This document shows positions 1 to 8,467 of a DNA stretch of 36,824 bases, in pieces. The DNA is from Pseudomonadota bacterium (GTDB lineage Bacteria; Pseudomonadota; Gammaproteobacteria; Enterobacterales; Enterobacteriaceae). The notes under the pieces are model-generated. The model saw only the letters and a list, made by a program, of their open reading frames with translations. It was not told the DNA's origin and ran no database searches. The stretch covers positions 1 through 36,824 of the forward strand of contig JAGTSE010000043.1 of assembly GCA_018261615.1 (NCBI GenBank), in the 5' to 3' direction. Position 1 is the stretch's first letter; the number at the start of each line of letters is the position of its first letter. Position numbers and translations under genes: made by a program.

Positions 1-30
1 GCTGTGTTTTCGCTGCGGCGCGGGGTGTGC

Positions 31-58
31 ATATTACGCTTTCCCGCCGTGAAGTCAA
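31..58 (-). promoter_or_regulatory. rRNA operon promoter P2
   Basis: Read on the minus strand, TTGACT (53-58) and TAATAT (31-36) are separated by 16 bases and followed by the GC-rich start GCACACCCCGCGCCGC. This matches the P2 promoter in front of E. coli 16S rRNA genes, which also has a 16-base spacer. The rRNA genes themselves lie beyond the left edge. In E. coli the neighbour of yieP is rrnC, so this is inferred to be the equivalent operon. Confidence 0.9.
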
Positions 59-128
59 CTGATTATTTTCAGATTTCTTCACCTGACAGGCCGGTGTGTC
101 TGCCGTTGTGCCGTGTCAGTGGAGGCGC

Positions 129-200
129 ATTATAGGGAGATAATTCCGGCTGACAACCCCTAATTTGAAAAAAGTTTTCAACCGTGTTTTTTTTCAACAA
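129..200 (-). promoter_or_regulatory. rRNA operon promoter P1 with upstream A/T-rich (UP-like) region
   Basis: On the minus strand, TTGTCA (151-156) and TATAAT (129-134) are separated by 16 bases, as in E. coli rrn P1, followed by the GCGCC discriminator typical of stringently controlled rRNA promoters. The A/T tracts upstream (157-200) fit an UP element. P1 and P2 are about 100 bases apart and both fire leftwards, divergent from yieP. Fis sites are expected upstream but I cannot place them by eye. Confidence 0.9.
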
Positions 201-307
201 ACCGCGGGAAAAAGCGTCATGAAATGCTGATTTTGCTGTTTTTACCACCACTGACAGATATCGAATGGCATACTAGCGAGTGATACAAAGAAAAAAGGAA
301 GTGAGAA

Positions 308-997
308 ATGCCTTTAAACGCACAGCAGCTTGCCGCGCAGAAAAATATCTCCTGGGTGCTCGCAGAGAAACTGGCGCAACAGATCCTGAAAGGTGAATAT
401 GCTCCGGGCTCGATTCTACCGGGTGAGATGGAACTGGGTGAGAAGTTTGGCGTCAGCCGCACCGCAGTCAGGGAAGCGGTAAAGACATTAACCGCAAAAG
501 GGATGGTCTTGCCTCGCCCGCGTATTGGTACCCGGGTAATGCCCCGCGACAACTGGAACTTTCTTGATAAAGAATTGTTGTTCTGGTGGATGCACGAAGA
601 TAACTTCAAGGAAATCCTTCAGCACTTCCTTATTATGCGCAGCAGCCTTGAGCCTCAGGCTTGCCTGCTCGCAGCAACACTCGCCAGCGCAGAACAAAAA
701 GCGCATCTCAATACCTTAATGGAAGAGATGGTTAGCCTGAAAAAAGACTTTAACCGCGAACGCTGGATTGAAGTGGATATGGCCTGGCACGAACACATTT
801 ACGCGATGAGTGATAATCCCTTCCTTATCTCTTTCGCTTCACTCTTTCATTCGATTTACCAAACCTACTTTACCTCTATCACGCAAAACGAAGCGATCAA
901 ACTCGACCTTCATCAGGCGATAGTGGACGCCATTCAGGAAAGCGACGGTGAGAGCGCATTCCGGGCGAGCCAGTTATTACTGAATACGCCTAATTAA
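308..997 (+). CDS. yieP: GntR-family (FCD subfamily) transcriptional regulator YieP
   Basis: This is a 229-residue DNA-binding regulator. A GntR winged helix-turn-helix covers about residues 14-80 (core FGVSRTAVREAVKTL at 47-61). An all-helical FCD ligand domain covers about 95-220, with D157, H161 and H202 as plausible metal ligands. It closely resembles E. coli YieP (230 residues), with scattered substitutions throughout. The start is set by the purine-rich AAAGGAAGTGAG just upstream. hsrA follows after 11 bases, so the two form an operon, divergent from the rRNA promoters. The effector is not visible from sequence. Confidence 0.93.
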   Translation: MPLNAQQLAAQKNISWVLAEKLAQQILKGEYAPGSILPGEMELGEKFGVSRTAVREAVKTLTAKGMVLPRPRIGTRVMPRDNWNFLDKELLFWWMHEDNFKEILQHFLIMRSSLEPQACLLAATLASAEQKAHLNTLMEEMVSLKKDFNRERWIEVDMAWHEHIYAMSDNPFLISFASLFHSIYQTYFTSITQNEAIKLDLHQAIVDAIQESDGESAFRASQLLLNTPN

Positions 998-1008
998 CGG
1001 GAATTGGT

Positions 1009-2412
1009 ATGACAGATAAGAAAGCGCGCAGTATGGCCGGCCTGCCATGGATCGCGGCAATGGCTTTTTTTATGCAGTCACTGGATGCCACCATTCTTAA
1101 CACAGCCCTACCCGCAATAGCACAGAGCCTTGGCCGTTCCCCGCTGGCGATGCAATCCACCATTATTAGTTACACGCTGACAGTGGCAATGTTGATCCCA
1201 ATGAGCGGCTGGCTGGCAGACCGTTTTGGCACTCGTCGGGTATTTATGCTGGCGGTTAGCCTGTTTACCCTCGGCTCCCTGGCGTGCGCGCTCTCCAACT
1301 CACTGTCAATGCTGGTTGTATTCCGTGTCATCCAGGGGATTGGCGGTGCGATGATGATGCCAGTGGCCCGTCTGGCATTACTACGCGCGTATCCGCGCAG
1401 TGAACTGCTGCCGGTCCTGAACTTCGTCACCATGCCCGGGCTTGTTGGGCCGATTCTTGGCCCGGTATTGGGTGGCGTGCTGGTTACCTGGGCCAGCTGG
1501 CACTGGATCTTTTTGATTAATATCCCGATTGGGATCGCTGGTTTGTTCTATGCACGGAAATATATGCCGAATTTCACTACGCCACGGCGAAATTTCGATA
1601 TGGGTGGTTTTTTCCTTTTTGGTTTAAGCCTTGTGCTGTTTTCCAGCGGCATAGAGTTATTTGGAGAGAAGCTGGTTGCCAGTTGGATTGCTTTCACGAT
1701 TATTCTCAGCGGTCTCGGTTTGCTTTGGGCTTATGTCCGCCACGCGCGCCGCCATCCTGCTCCACTGATATCACTCAATCTATTTAACACCCGCACCTTT
1801 TCCGTTGGCATCGCCGGGAACATTGCCTCCCGTCTGGGAACGGGTTGCGTACCGTTTTTGATGCCACTGATGTTGCAGGTCGGTTTTGGATATCCCGCGC
1901 TGATTGCTGGTTGCATGATGGCCCCAACCGCGCTGGGCTCTATTCTGGCAAAATCCATGGTCACGCAGATATTGCGCTGGTTCGGTTATCGCAAGACGCT
2001 GGTTGGCATTACGCTATTTATTGGTTTGATGATTGCCCAGTTCGCGCTGCAAACACCGGCGATGGCAGTATGGATGCTGGTACTGCCGCTGTTTATCCTG
2101 GGGATGGCGATGTCCACCCAGTTTACCTCGATGAATACCATTACTTTGGCGGACTTAACCGATGAAAACGCCAGCAGCGGCAACAGTGTCCTGGCGGTCA
2201 CGCAACAGTTATCGATAAGCCTGGGGGTCGCGATCAGCGCTGCGGTGCTGCGTTTCTATGAAGGGTTCGATAGAATTAATACCGTAGAGCAGTTCCACTA
2301 CACCTTTATAACCATGGGTGCTATCACGCTGCTTTCCGCGCTGGTCTTTATTCTGCTGAAAGCGAAAGATGGCCTCAACCTGATCAAAGAGCGCCACAAA
2401 AAATCAGGCTGA
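1009..2412 (+). CDS. hsrA: MFS drug:H+ antiporter (DHA2/EmrB type), HsrA
   Basis: A 467-residue inner-membrane transporter of the major facilitator superfamily, 14-helix drug/proton antiporter type. Motif A (GWLADRFGTRR) lies between helices 2 and 3, and PGLVGPILGPVLGG matches motif C of antiporters. It aligns along its length with E. coli HsrA (YieO, 475 residues), with a shorter C-terminal tail. It follows yieP by 11 bases and is probably co-transcribed and perhaps controlled by it (inference). Its end overlaps the end of convergent rbsR by 9 bases. The physiological substrate is unknown. Confidence 0.92.
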   Translation: MTDKKARSMAGLPWIAAMAFFMQSLDATILNTALPAIAQSLGRSPLAMQSTIISYTLTVAMLIPMSGWLADRFGTRRVFMLAVSLFTLGSLACALSNSLSMLVVFRVIQGIGGAMMMPVARLALLRAYPRSELLPVLNFVTMPGLVGPILGPVLGGVLVTWASWHWIFLINIPIGIAGLFYARKYMPNFTTPRRNFDMGGFFLFGLSLVLFSSGIELFGEKLVASWIAFTIILSGLGLLWAYVRHARRHPAPLISLNLFNTRTFSVGIAGNIASRLGTGCVPFLMPLMLQVGFGYPALIAGCMMAPTALGSILAKSMVTQILRWFGYRKTLVGITLFIGLMIAQFALQTPAMAVWMLVLPLFILGMAMSTQFTSMNTITLADLTDENASSGNSVLAVTQQLSISLGVAISAAVLRFYEGFDRINTVEQFHYTFITMGAITLLSALVFILLKAKDGLNLIKERHKKSG

Positions 2413-3396
2413 ACCGCGCTCCATCAGAATCGGCGTGAGCTGTAATCGCTGTTGCTGCAAACCCGGTTCAGCAATACGGTGGATAAGCACATCAATTGCC
2501 AGTTCACCCAGTTCATCTTTTGGTTGATGAATAGTGGTGAGCGGGGGAGTCATATAGCTTGCCAGTTCAATATCGTCATAACCGACAATCGCCATATCTT
2601 GCGGGATCTTCAACCCGGCCTGATACAAGGCCTGGTATGCGCCAACTGCCATAGCATCGTTGCCGATAAAAACCGCCTGCGGGCGTTCCTTCATCGCCAG
2701 TAATGCCTGCATGGCATCAAAACCGCCGCCGAATTCAAAGTCACTCTCGATTTCATCGCCTTCACGAATGGTTAATCCAGCGCGCGTCATCGCTTCGCGA
2801 TATCCCTCCAGACGCAAACGCGCAGGTGTTTTATCCAGCGGCCCGGTAATACAGGCTATGCGAGTGAATCCTTTATCGATCAGATACTGCGTTGCCATAT
2901 CGCCACCCAGCAAGGAGTTATCCTGAATCAGATCGCTATCACCGTTAAACGGCGCCCAGTCCATCATTACGGTCGGTATAGAAGGATAGCGCTGCATGAT
3001 CTCTTGCGAAGGCTGATGGGTCTCGGTGCACAGCAGCAGCAAACCGTCGACGCGCTTCTGCATCAGCGTTTCCAGGTTACTGTTCATCCGCTGTTCATCG
3101 CCTTCGGTATTGCACAACACCAGGCTGTAACCGCGCTCAAAACAACTACGCTCAACGCCGCGTACCAACTCGGAATAAAAGGGGTTAGAACTGGCGGTTA
3201 TCAGCATGCCGATGGTGTGGGTCTGATTGATTTTCAGGCTCCGCGCCAGCGCGGAAGGGGCATAGTTCAGCGTTTTGATCGCCGCTTCCACCTTCTCCCG
3301 AACAGCATCACTGACAAAGCGATCTTTGTTAATAACATGGGATACCGTTGAGGTGGAAACGCCCGCCACGCGGGCAACATCCTTCATGGTGGCCAA
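2404..3396 (-). CDS. rbsR: Ribose operon repressor RbsR
   Basis: A 330-residue LacI/GalR-family repressor, the same length as E. coli RbsR. The N-terminal helix-turn-helix is ATMKDVARVAGVSTSTVSHV, followed by the hinge helix with SALARSLK (about residues 50-57) and a periplasmic-binding-protein-like ribose-sensing core. It is the last gene of the ribose operon, 3 bases after rbsK. It should bind the GAAACGTTTC palindromes in front of rbsD (8278-8293 and 8360-8369) and release them when ribose is bound. No clear terminator separates it from convergent hsrA. Confidence 0.96.
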   Translation of the reverse strand: MATMKDVARVAGVSTSTVSHVINKDRFVSDAVREKVEAAIKTLNYAPSALARSLKINQTHTIGMLITASSNPFYSELVRGVERSCFERGYSLVLCNTEGDEQRMNSNLETLMQKRVDGLLLLCTETHQPSQEIMQRYPSIPTVMMDWAPFNGDSDLIQDNSLLGGDMATQYLIDKGFTRIACITGPLDKTPARLRLEGYREAMTRAGLTIREGDEIESDFEFGGGFDAMQALLAMKERPQAVFIGNDAMAVGAYQALYQAGLKIPQDMAIVGYDDIELASYMTPPLTTIHQPKDELGELAIDVLIHRIAEPGLQQQRLQLTPILMERGSA

Positions 3397-3399
3397 GTT

Positions 3400-4329
3400 T
3401 CACCCCTGCTGAGAGAGAAAATCATCAATCTCTTTGCGCCACGGAACAGAAGGTTGCGCGCCTTTACGCGTGACGGCAATCGCCGCTGCTGCATGAGCAA
3501 AAAGGATCGCTTCATCCAACGTTTTTTCTTCCAGCAATGCCGTCAACAGCGCTCCGTTAAAGGTATCGCCAGCGGCGATGGTATCAATAGCTTTCACTTT
3601 AAAACCGGGCACGCGTTTACCTTCACCACTAACACTTGCCCATACGCCACGGCTGCCAAGGGTAATAATTACCGTATTGATCCCTTTGGCATGAAGCGCT
3701 TGCGCGGCGCGAGCGGCATCTTCATCGCTGTCAACGCGAATACCGGTCAGTTTTTCCGCTTCGGTTTCATTTGGTGTGATGATATCCACCAGCGCCAGCA
3801 GTTCATTGGAGAGTTCCCGCGCCGGAGCCGGGTTAAGCGCTACGGTCGTGTGGTTTTGCTGCGCGATACGCGCGGCAGCCAGTACGCTTTCTACCGGCGA
3901 CTCCAGTTGCATCAGCAACGCCGATGCGTTCGCAATCAGCGCGTGCTGCGCTTCTACGCGTTCAATCGAGAGCGCCGCATTCGCTCCCGCATGAATACCG
4001 ATGACATTCTCACCTTCGCCATTAACAAAAATCAGCGCCACGCCGGTGGATTCACCCGCAACAATGCTTACTGGCGCTACATCAATATGATCGCTTTCCA
4101 GTTGCTTGCGAACGCGCGCGCCAGTGTCGTCATCGCCCGTGCAGGCGATAAAAGCGATATCGGCGCCGCTACGCCCGGCTGCAACAGCCTGGTTTGCACC
4201 TTTACCACCAAAAGCCACCTGATACTGGCTACCGGTGACGGTTTCGCCCGGCGTCGGGAAAGATTCAAGGTTAAGAATGTGATCGACATTGATACTACCA
4301 AGGACGACGAGTTTGCCTGCGGTTTTCAT
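3400..4329 (-). CDS. rbsK: Ribokinase
   Basis: This enzyme phosphorylates D-ribose to ribose-5-phosphate in the cytoplasm, feeding the pentose phosphate pathway. It is a PfkB-family kinase: signature GGKGANQAVAAGRSG begins at residue 41, and the second signature DTIAAGDTFNGA contains the catalytic base Asp255. The frame is open upstream to 4356, but the ATG at 4329 gives 309 residues and aligns MKTAGKLVVLGS with the E. coli N-terminus, so I prefer it. The ribosome-binding site is weak for either choice. A stable hairpin lies just upstream. Confidence 0.94.
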   Translation of the reverse strand: MKTAGKLVVLGSINVDHILNLESFPTPGETVTGSQYQVAFGGKGANQAVAAGRSGADIAFIACTGDDDTGARVRKQLESDHIDVAPVSIVAGESTGVALIFVNGEGENVIGIHAGANAALSIERVEAQHALIANASALLMQLESPVESVLAAARIAQQNHTTVALNPAPARELSNELLALVDIITPNETEAEKLTGIRVDSDEDAARAAQALHAKGINTVIITLGSRGVWASVSGEGKRVPGFKVKAIDTIAAGDTFNGALLTALLEEKTLDEAILFAHAAAAIAVTRKGAQPSVPWRKEIDDFLSQQG

Positions 4330-4349
4330 GATGAGCTTGTCCATAAATT

Positions 4350-4371
4350 GCGCCACCGTTCCCGGTGGCGC
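4350..4371 (-). other. Stem-loop between rbsB and rbsK
   Basis: GCGCCACC and GGTGGCGC form a perfect 8-base-pair stem with a 6-base loop. It sits in the 112-base rbsB-rbsK gap and overlaps the stretch just before the rbsK start. Such hairpins after binding-protein genes commonly protect the upstream mRNA and reduce downstream expression, which would suit the high need for RbsB. There is no T-run, so it is not a standard terminator. Confidence 0.7.
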
Positions 4372-4441
4372 GTGCCATGCTTTTCTTTATTTTTACGTTG
4401 TCCCCAGATGGCAGGTTTAAGCCCACCGTCTGAACTGCTTA

Positions 4442-5332
4442 TTACTGCTTGATGACCAGTTTCAGGTCAACCGGGTTTTTCGCGTAGACTTTTTCGCCTT
4501 TCAGCACTTTGTCTGCGGTATCAACGCCTTTCGCGCCAATCTGCTCCGGCAACTGAGCAACCGTTGCTGCCAGTTTGCCGTCATTTACTGCTTTTACACC
4601 GTCAGGCGTGCCGTCAAAACCTACCACCATCACGTCAGTTTTACCGGCAGTTTGCAGGGCACGCAGCGCGCCCAGCGCCATTTCATCGTTCTGGGCAAAG
4701 ACCGCCTGAACATCCGGGTGAGCCGTCAGCAGGTTCTGCATGACGTTCAGGCCCTTAGTACGATCGAAGTCTGCCGGCTGGCTGGCCAGTACGTTAAATT
4801 TATGCGCGGCAACGGCCTGTTGGAAACCTTCACCACGTTCACGTGCGGCGGAAGTCCCGGCGATACCTGCCAGTTCGATAACTTTCGCGCCTTCACCCAC
4901 TTTTTTAGCGATGTAGTCGCCAGCAATTTTGCCGCCGAGCACGTTATCAGATGCAATGTGGCTTACCACTTCACCGCTGCTTGCTACGCGGTCGAGGGTA
5001 ATTACCGGGATTTTTGCCTGGTTAGCCATTTTGATCGCATTGCCGACAGCATCGGAGTCTGTCGGGTTAATCAGCAGAAGTTTGGTACCGCGAACGGTCA
5101 AATCCTGCACGTTGGCCAGCTCTTTGGCCGGGTTGTTCTGAGAATCCAGGACAACAAGGTCATACCCCAGTTTATCCGCCTCTTTCTGTGCACCATCCTT
5201 CAGGGAGACGAAGAACGGGTTGTTCAGCGTGGAAATCACCAGAGCAATAGAGTCTTTCGCCATCGCGTTTGCGCTAATGGTGGCGCTCAGTGCAACAGCA
5301 GAAACCAGAGTGGCCAGTTTTTTCATGTTCAT
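4442..5332 (-). CDS. rbsB: Periplasmic ribose-binding protein
   Basis: This is the substrate-binding component of the RbsABC ribose importer and also the ribose ligand for the Trg chemoreceptor in E. coli. It starts with a signal peptide (MNMKKLATLVSAVALSATIS, predicted cut after ANAMA at about residue 25). A two-lobe sugar-binding fold follows, with conserved NNPFF, ASDN and GFDGTPDG segments. The frame can start at a GTG at 5338, but the ATG at 5332 is better spaced from the AGGA ribosome-binding site and gives the E. coli length of 296 residues. Confidence 0.96.
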   Translation of the reverse strand: MNMKKLATLVSAVALSATISANAMAKDSIALVISTLNNPFFVSLKDGAQKEADKLGYDLVVLDSQNNPAKELANVQDLTVRGTKLLLINPTDSDAVGNAIKMANQAKIPVITLDRVASSGEVVSHIASDNVLGGKIAGDYIAKKVGEGAKVIELAGIAGTSAARERGEGFQQAVAAHKFNVLASQPADFDRTKGLNVMQNLLTAHPDVQAVFAQNDEMALGALRALQTAGKTDVMVVGFDGTPDGVKAVNDGKLAATVAQLPEQIGAKGVDTADKVLKGEKVYAKNPVDLKLVIKQ

Positions 5333-5358
5333 ATTCACGAGTCCTGTTGTGTAGGTAA

Positions 5359-6324
5359 TTACTGCTTTTTGTTGTCTACCAGCACCGCGAGCAGAATCAC
5401 CACTGCTTTAACGATCATCTGGTAATAGGAGGAAACGCTCAACAAATTCAATCCATTATTGAGGAAGCCCAGAATCAATGCGCCGATCAACGTCCCAACA
5501 ATGCGACCTTTACCGCCAGACAGACTGGTTCCGCCCAATACCACCGCAGCAATAGCATCCAGTTCATAACCGGCCCCCGCAGTAGGCTGGGCAGAAGAGA
5601 GACGCGCCACTTCAATAATGCCCGCCAGTGAAGCCAACAGGCCGCACAGCGAGTAGACGATAATTTTCACTTTATCGACGGAAATACCGGACAAGCGCGT
5701 CGCCGCTTCGTTACCGCCCAGAGCATAGATATAGCGGCCCAGGCGGGTTTGATGCAATAAATACCAGGCGGCGATAAAGACCACAGCCATCAGCCACACT
5801 GGCGTCGGGATCCCGAGCGGGCGGCCAATACCAAACCAGCCAAAAATATCTGCGTTAGCGGTAAATCCGGTATTGATTGGGCTGCCATTGGTGTAAACCA
5901 ACGTTACACCGCGCAGCAGCAACATCATCACCAGCGTCGCAATAAATGCCTGTACACGGCCTTTCGCAACAATAACCCCGGTAACGGCACCGATCGCAGC
6001 ACCCAGCGCCAGCGCGCCAGCAACGGCCACCAGTGCATTAACTTCCACGCCAATCATCGATGCCGCAACGGCGCCGGTGAGCGCCAGCAGGGAACCGACG
6101 GACAGATCAATTCCCGAAGTCAGTATAACCAACGTCATCCCCACCGCCATAATGGCGTTCACCGAGGTTTGTTGCAGGATGTTCAGCAAGTTATTGACGG
6201 TAAAAAAGTTCGGGCTCATGGTCGAAACAATCGCAATCAGCACCAGCAAAGCAATTAACGATTTTTGTTCCATTAGCCATGCTTTGCTGAAATAACGGCG
6301 ACCAGAAACAGCCTGGGTAGTCAT
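5359..6324 (-). CDS. rbsC: Ribose ABC transporter permease RbsC
   Basis: A 321-residue inner-membrane permease that forms the ribose channel as a dimer. It is strongly hydrophobic, with about ten predicted membrane segments, and carries the family's conserved GIDLSVGSLLALTGAV stretch and the cytoplasmic loop LGGNEAATRLSGI that contacts the ATPase. The length equals that of E. coli RbsC. It lies 5 bases after rbsA and 26 bases before rbsB, inside the operon. Confidence 0.96.
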   Translation of the reverse strand: MTTQAVSGRRYFSKAWLMEQKSLIALLVLIAIVSTMSPNFFTVNNLLNILQQTSVNAIMAVGMTLVILTSGIDLSVGSLLALTGAVAASMIGVEVNALVAVAGALALGAAIGAVTGVIVAKGRVQAFIATLVMMLLLRGVTLVYTNGSPINTGFTANADIFGWFGIGRPLGIPTPVWLMAVVFIAAWYLLHQTRLGRYIYALGGNEAATRLSGISVDKVKIIVYSLCGLLASLAGIIEVARLSSAQPTAGAGYELDAIAAVVLGGTSLSGGKGRIVGTLIGALILGFLNNGLNLLSVSSYYQMIVKAVVILLAVLVDNKKQ

Positions 6325-6329
6325 CTTTT

Positions 6330-7835
6330 TTACTCCTGATTCACACGATTAAGCTTGCCCACAGCGGCAGCCATCAACACTTCCTGAGTGGCCTGCTCGC
6401 GCGTGAATTCACCGCCGAGATGCCCTTCATGCATCACCATAATGCGATCGCTCATTCCCAGCACTTCCGGCATTTCAGAGGAGACCAGGATGATGCTCAG
6501 CCCGTCCGCCTTGAACTGGTTAATAAGCTGATAAATCTCTTTTTTCGCCCCGACATCGACGCCGCGCGTCGGTTCATCGAGGATCAGCACTTTTGGCCGC
6601 GTCATCAAACCACGAGCTATCGCCACTTTTTGCTGGTTACCGCCGGAGAGCAAACCAATTGCCTGCTCCATTGATGGCGTTTTCACATTGAACAGACGGA
6701 TAAAATCATTCACCGCCTGCTGTTCATCTTTATGCTTCAGCGAACCGCCTGCACGGCTGAAGTAACGCAGCGCCGTCAGCGACATATTCTCTTTCACCGA
6801 CATACCGAGCACTAAGCCGTCACGCTTACGGTCTTCTGAAATATAGACGATACCGTTCGCCAACCCGTCCTGCGGAGAGCGGGTAATTACTTCATGGCCG
6901 TCGAGTGTCACATAACCACTGGTGCGCGGCAGCGCGCCATACAGCACTTTCATCAGCTCGGTGCGGCCAGCGCCCATCAACCCGGCGACGCCAAGGATCT
7001 CGCCTTTGCGCAGGTTGAAACTGACGTTTTCGACACCGGGGCCACACAGATTATCGACGGTAAGACGCACTTCGCCCGGCGCTTGATCCAGCCGCGGGTA
7101 TTGGTCTTCCAGCTTACGGCCAACCATCATTTCGATCAGCGTATCTTCGGTGAGCGTGGCCACTTCACGCTCGGCGATAAACTGCCCATCACGGAAAACC
7201 GTCACGTCATCGCAAATCTCGAAGATCTCTTTCATACGGTGGGAAATATAGACAATGCCGCGCCCCTGCGATTTCAGCTCGCGGATCACGCGGAACAGCG
7301 ATTCAGTTTCGGTGTCCGTCAGAGCGTCGGTGGGTTCATCCATAATGATGACCTGCGATTCATAACTCATCACTTTGGCGATTTCGACCATTTGCTGATC
7401 GCCGATGGAGAGTTCCCCGACAAGCCGATCGCTCTTAAAGCGTAGATTCAGTTTGGCCAGCAGCTTGTCGGCATCAGCAAACATCTTTTTCCAGTCGATT
7501 TTGCCGAAACGATTGACGAACTCACGCCCGAGAAAAATGTTCTCAGCAATGGTGAGCTGCGGGATCAGATTCAATTCCTGGTGGATGATGCCGATACCGG
7601 CTTCCTGCGATGATTTTGGGCCGTTAAAGGTGGTCTCTTTTCCCAGCCACAGCAGCGAACCGGCGTCACGGGTATAGATCCCCGTCAGCACTTTCATCAT
7701 CGTGGATTTACCGGCGCCATTTTCACCCACCAGCGCCATCACGCGGCCTGGATAGACGTTAAGCGCTGCACCGGAAAGAGCTTTAACGCCGGGGAATGCT
7801 TTATCGATCCCCTTGAGTTGCAGTAACGCGTCCAT
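6330..7835 (-). CDS. rbsA: Ribose ABC transporter ATP-binding protein RbsA
   Basis: A 501-residue double ATPase that energises ribose import on the cytoplasmic face. The first ABC domain has Walker A GENGAGKST (37-45), signature LSIGDQQ and Walker B VIIMDEPTD. The second domain has signature LLSGGNQQK and Walker B VLILDEPTRG but no canonical Walker A lysine (GLMGAGRTE), as is normal for sugar-type ABC proteins. The frame is open upstream to 7880, but the ATG at 7835 (MDALLQLKG) matches the E. coli start and lies 7 bases after rbsD. Confidence 0.96.
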   Translation of the reverse strand: MDALLQLKGIDKAFPGVKALSGAALNVYPGRVMALVGENGAGKSTMMKVLTGIYTRDAGSLLWLGKETTFNGPKSSQEAGIGIIHQELNLIPQLTIAENIFLGREFVNRFGKIDWKKMFADADKLLAKLNLRFKSDRLVGELSIGDQQMVEIAKVMSYESQVIIMDEPTDALTDTETESLFRVIRELKSQGRGIVYISHRMKEIFEICDDVTVFRDGQFIAEREVATLTEDTLIEMMVGRKLEDQYPRLDQAPGEVRLTVDNLCGPGVENVSFNLRKGEILGVAGLMGAGRTELMKVLYGALPRTSGYVTLDGHEVITRSPQDGLANGIVYISEDRKRDGLVLGMSVKENMSLTALRYFSRAGGSLKHKDEQQAVNDFIRLFNVKTPSMEQAIGLLSGGNQQKVAIARGLMTRPKVLILDEPTRGVDVGAKKEIYQLINQFKADGLSIILVSSEMPEVLGMSDRIMVMHEGHLGGEFTREQATQEVLMAAAVGKLNRVNQE

Positions 7836-7842
7836 GATGGCC

Positions 7843-8262
7843 TCAGAATGTAACGCCAGCACAGAGAATGATATTCGCAAACGGGGAACACTCCCCGCTG
7901 CGAATCACCGCATGGCTGTCCGCGGTGTGTTTTTTTAACTGCTCGTGCGAAACGTACCGCACTTCTATGGTGTTTCCCTGGTGTTGTTGCAGTTGCTCAA
8001 GAGACTTAAGCAACGTTTCGTGGAGCTGCGGATTATGTTGTTTGATTTCCAGCGCCAGAATAGCGGATTCAACCTGCATTTCGGCTGTCACCACATCCAG
8101 CACCTGCATAAAGGACGGTACGCCCTGCGTTAGCGCCATATCAATGCGTTGCGTATTACGCGGCACCGGCAACCCGGCATCACATACAACCAGCGTATCG
8201 GTATGACCAAGACGAGAGATAACTGACGAAATGTCAGCGTTCAATACACGACCTTTTTTCAT
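7843..8262 (-). CDS. rbsD: D-ribose pyranase
   Basis: This enzyme interconverts the pyranose and furanose forms of ribose so that ribokinase receives the furanose. It has 139 residues, the full family length, with catalytic His20 in SRLGH and the C-terminal RSGECSPFANIILCAGVTF typical of the RbsD/FucU family. It is the first gene of the rbs operon. GGAG lies 8 bases before the ATG. The operator palindrome at 8278-8293 is immediately upstream. Confidence 0.96.
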   Translation of the reverse strand: MKKGRVLNADISSVISRLGHTDTLVVCDAGLPVPRNTQRIDMALTQGVPSFMQVLDVVTAEMQVESAILALEIKQHNPQLHETLLKSLEQLQQHQGNTIEVRYVSHEQLKKHTADSHAVIRSGECSPFANIILCAGVTF

Positions 8263-8277
8263 TTTTTATGCTCCACT

Positions 8278-8293
8278 AGCGAAACGTTTCGCT
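8278..8293 (-). promoter_or_regulatory. RbsR operator in front of rbsD
   Basis: AGCGAAACGTTTCGCT is a perfect 16-base palindrome with the CGTTTCG core of LacI-family operators and matches the RbsR site known from E. coli. It lies 15 bases upstream of the rbsD start, where a bound repressor would block initiation or clearance. Confidence 0.88.
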
Positions 8294-8346
8294 GAAAGTA
8301 GTGTAGTACAAAGAATAATCTTATAACTATGCCTGAGTTACAGAAG

Positions 8347-8369
8347 TGTGATCGATATCGAAACGTTTC
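8347..8369 (-). promoter_or_regulatory. CRP-like site overlapped by a second GAAACGTTTC operator
   Basis: TGTGATCGATATCGAA (8347-8362) has one perfect CRP half-site and a second with 3 of 5 matches, in the place where the E. coli rbs promoter carries its CRP site. GAAACGTTTC (8360-8369) repeats the core of the main RbsR operator about 79 bases upstream of it. The overlap suggests that RbsR and CRP compete here, or that two operators bind one looped repressor (inference). Confidence 0.65.
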
Positions 8370-8433
8370 TCGTCTGGATGTGATGAAAAAAACAGCCAGA
8401 TTAACTTAACTAAAATTAACAGGCATAAATAAC

Positions 8434-8462
8434 AACAAACCCCTCATAAAGAGGGGTTTGTT
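8434..8462 (-). terminator. Terminator hairpin after kup
   Basis: AACAAACCCCTC and GAGGGGTTTGTT form a perfect 12-base-pair stem with a 5-base loop, starting a few bases after the kup stop codon. The A/T ends of the stem supply a T-run on either strand, so it may stop transcription in both directions. It insulates kup from the rbs control region. Confidence 0.85.
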
Positions 8463-8467
8463 AAACG

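Noticed and set aside
69..251. A 60-codon frame on the minus strand at the left edge
   Set aside because: It overlaps the rRNA P1 and P2 promoter region, which explains the sequence better than a coding gene.
3454..4452. A 332-codon open frame on the plus strand opposite rbsK
   Set aside because: Its whole length is antisense to rbsK and the rbsB-rbsK gap, and its translation resembles no protein family.
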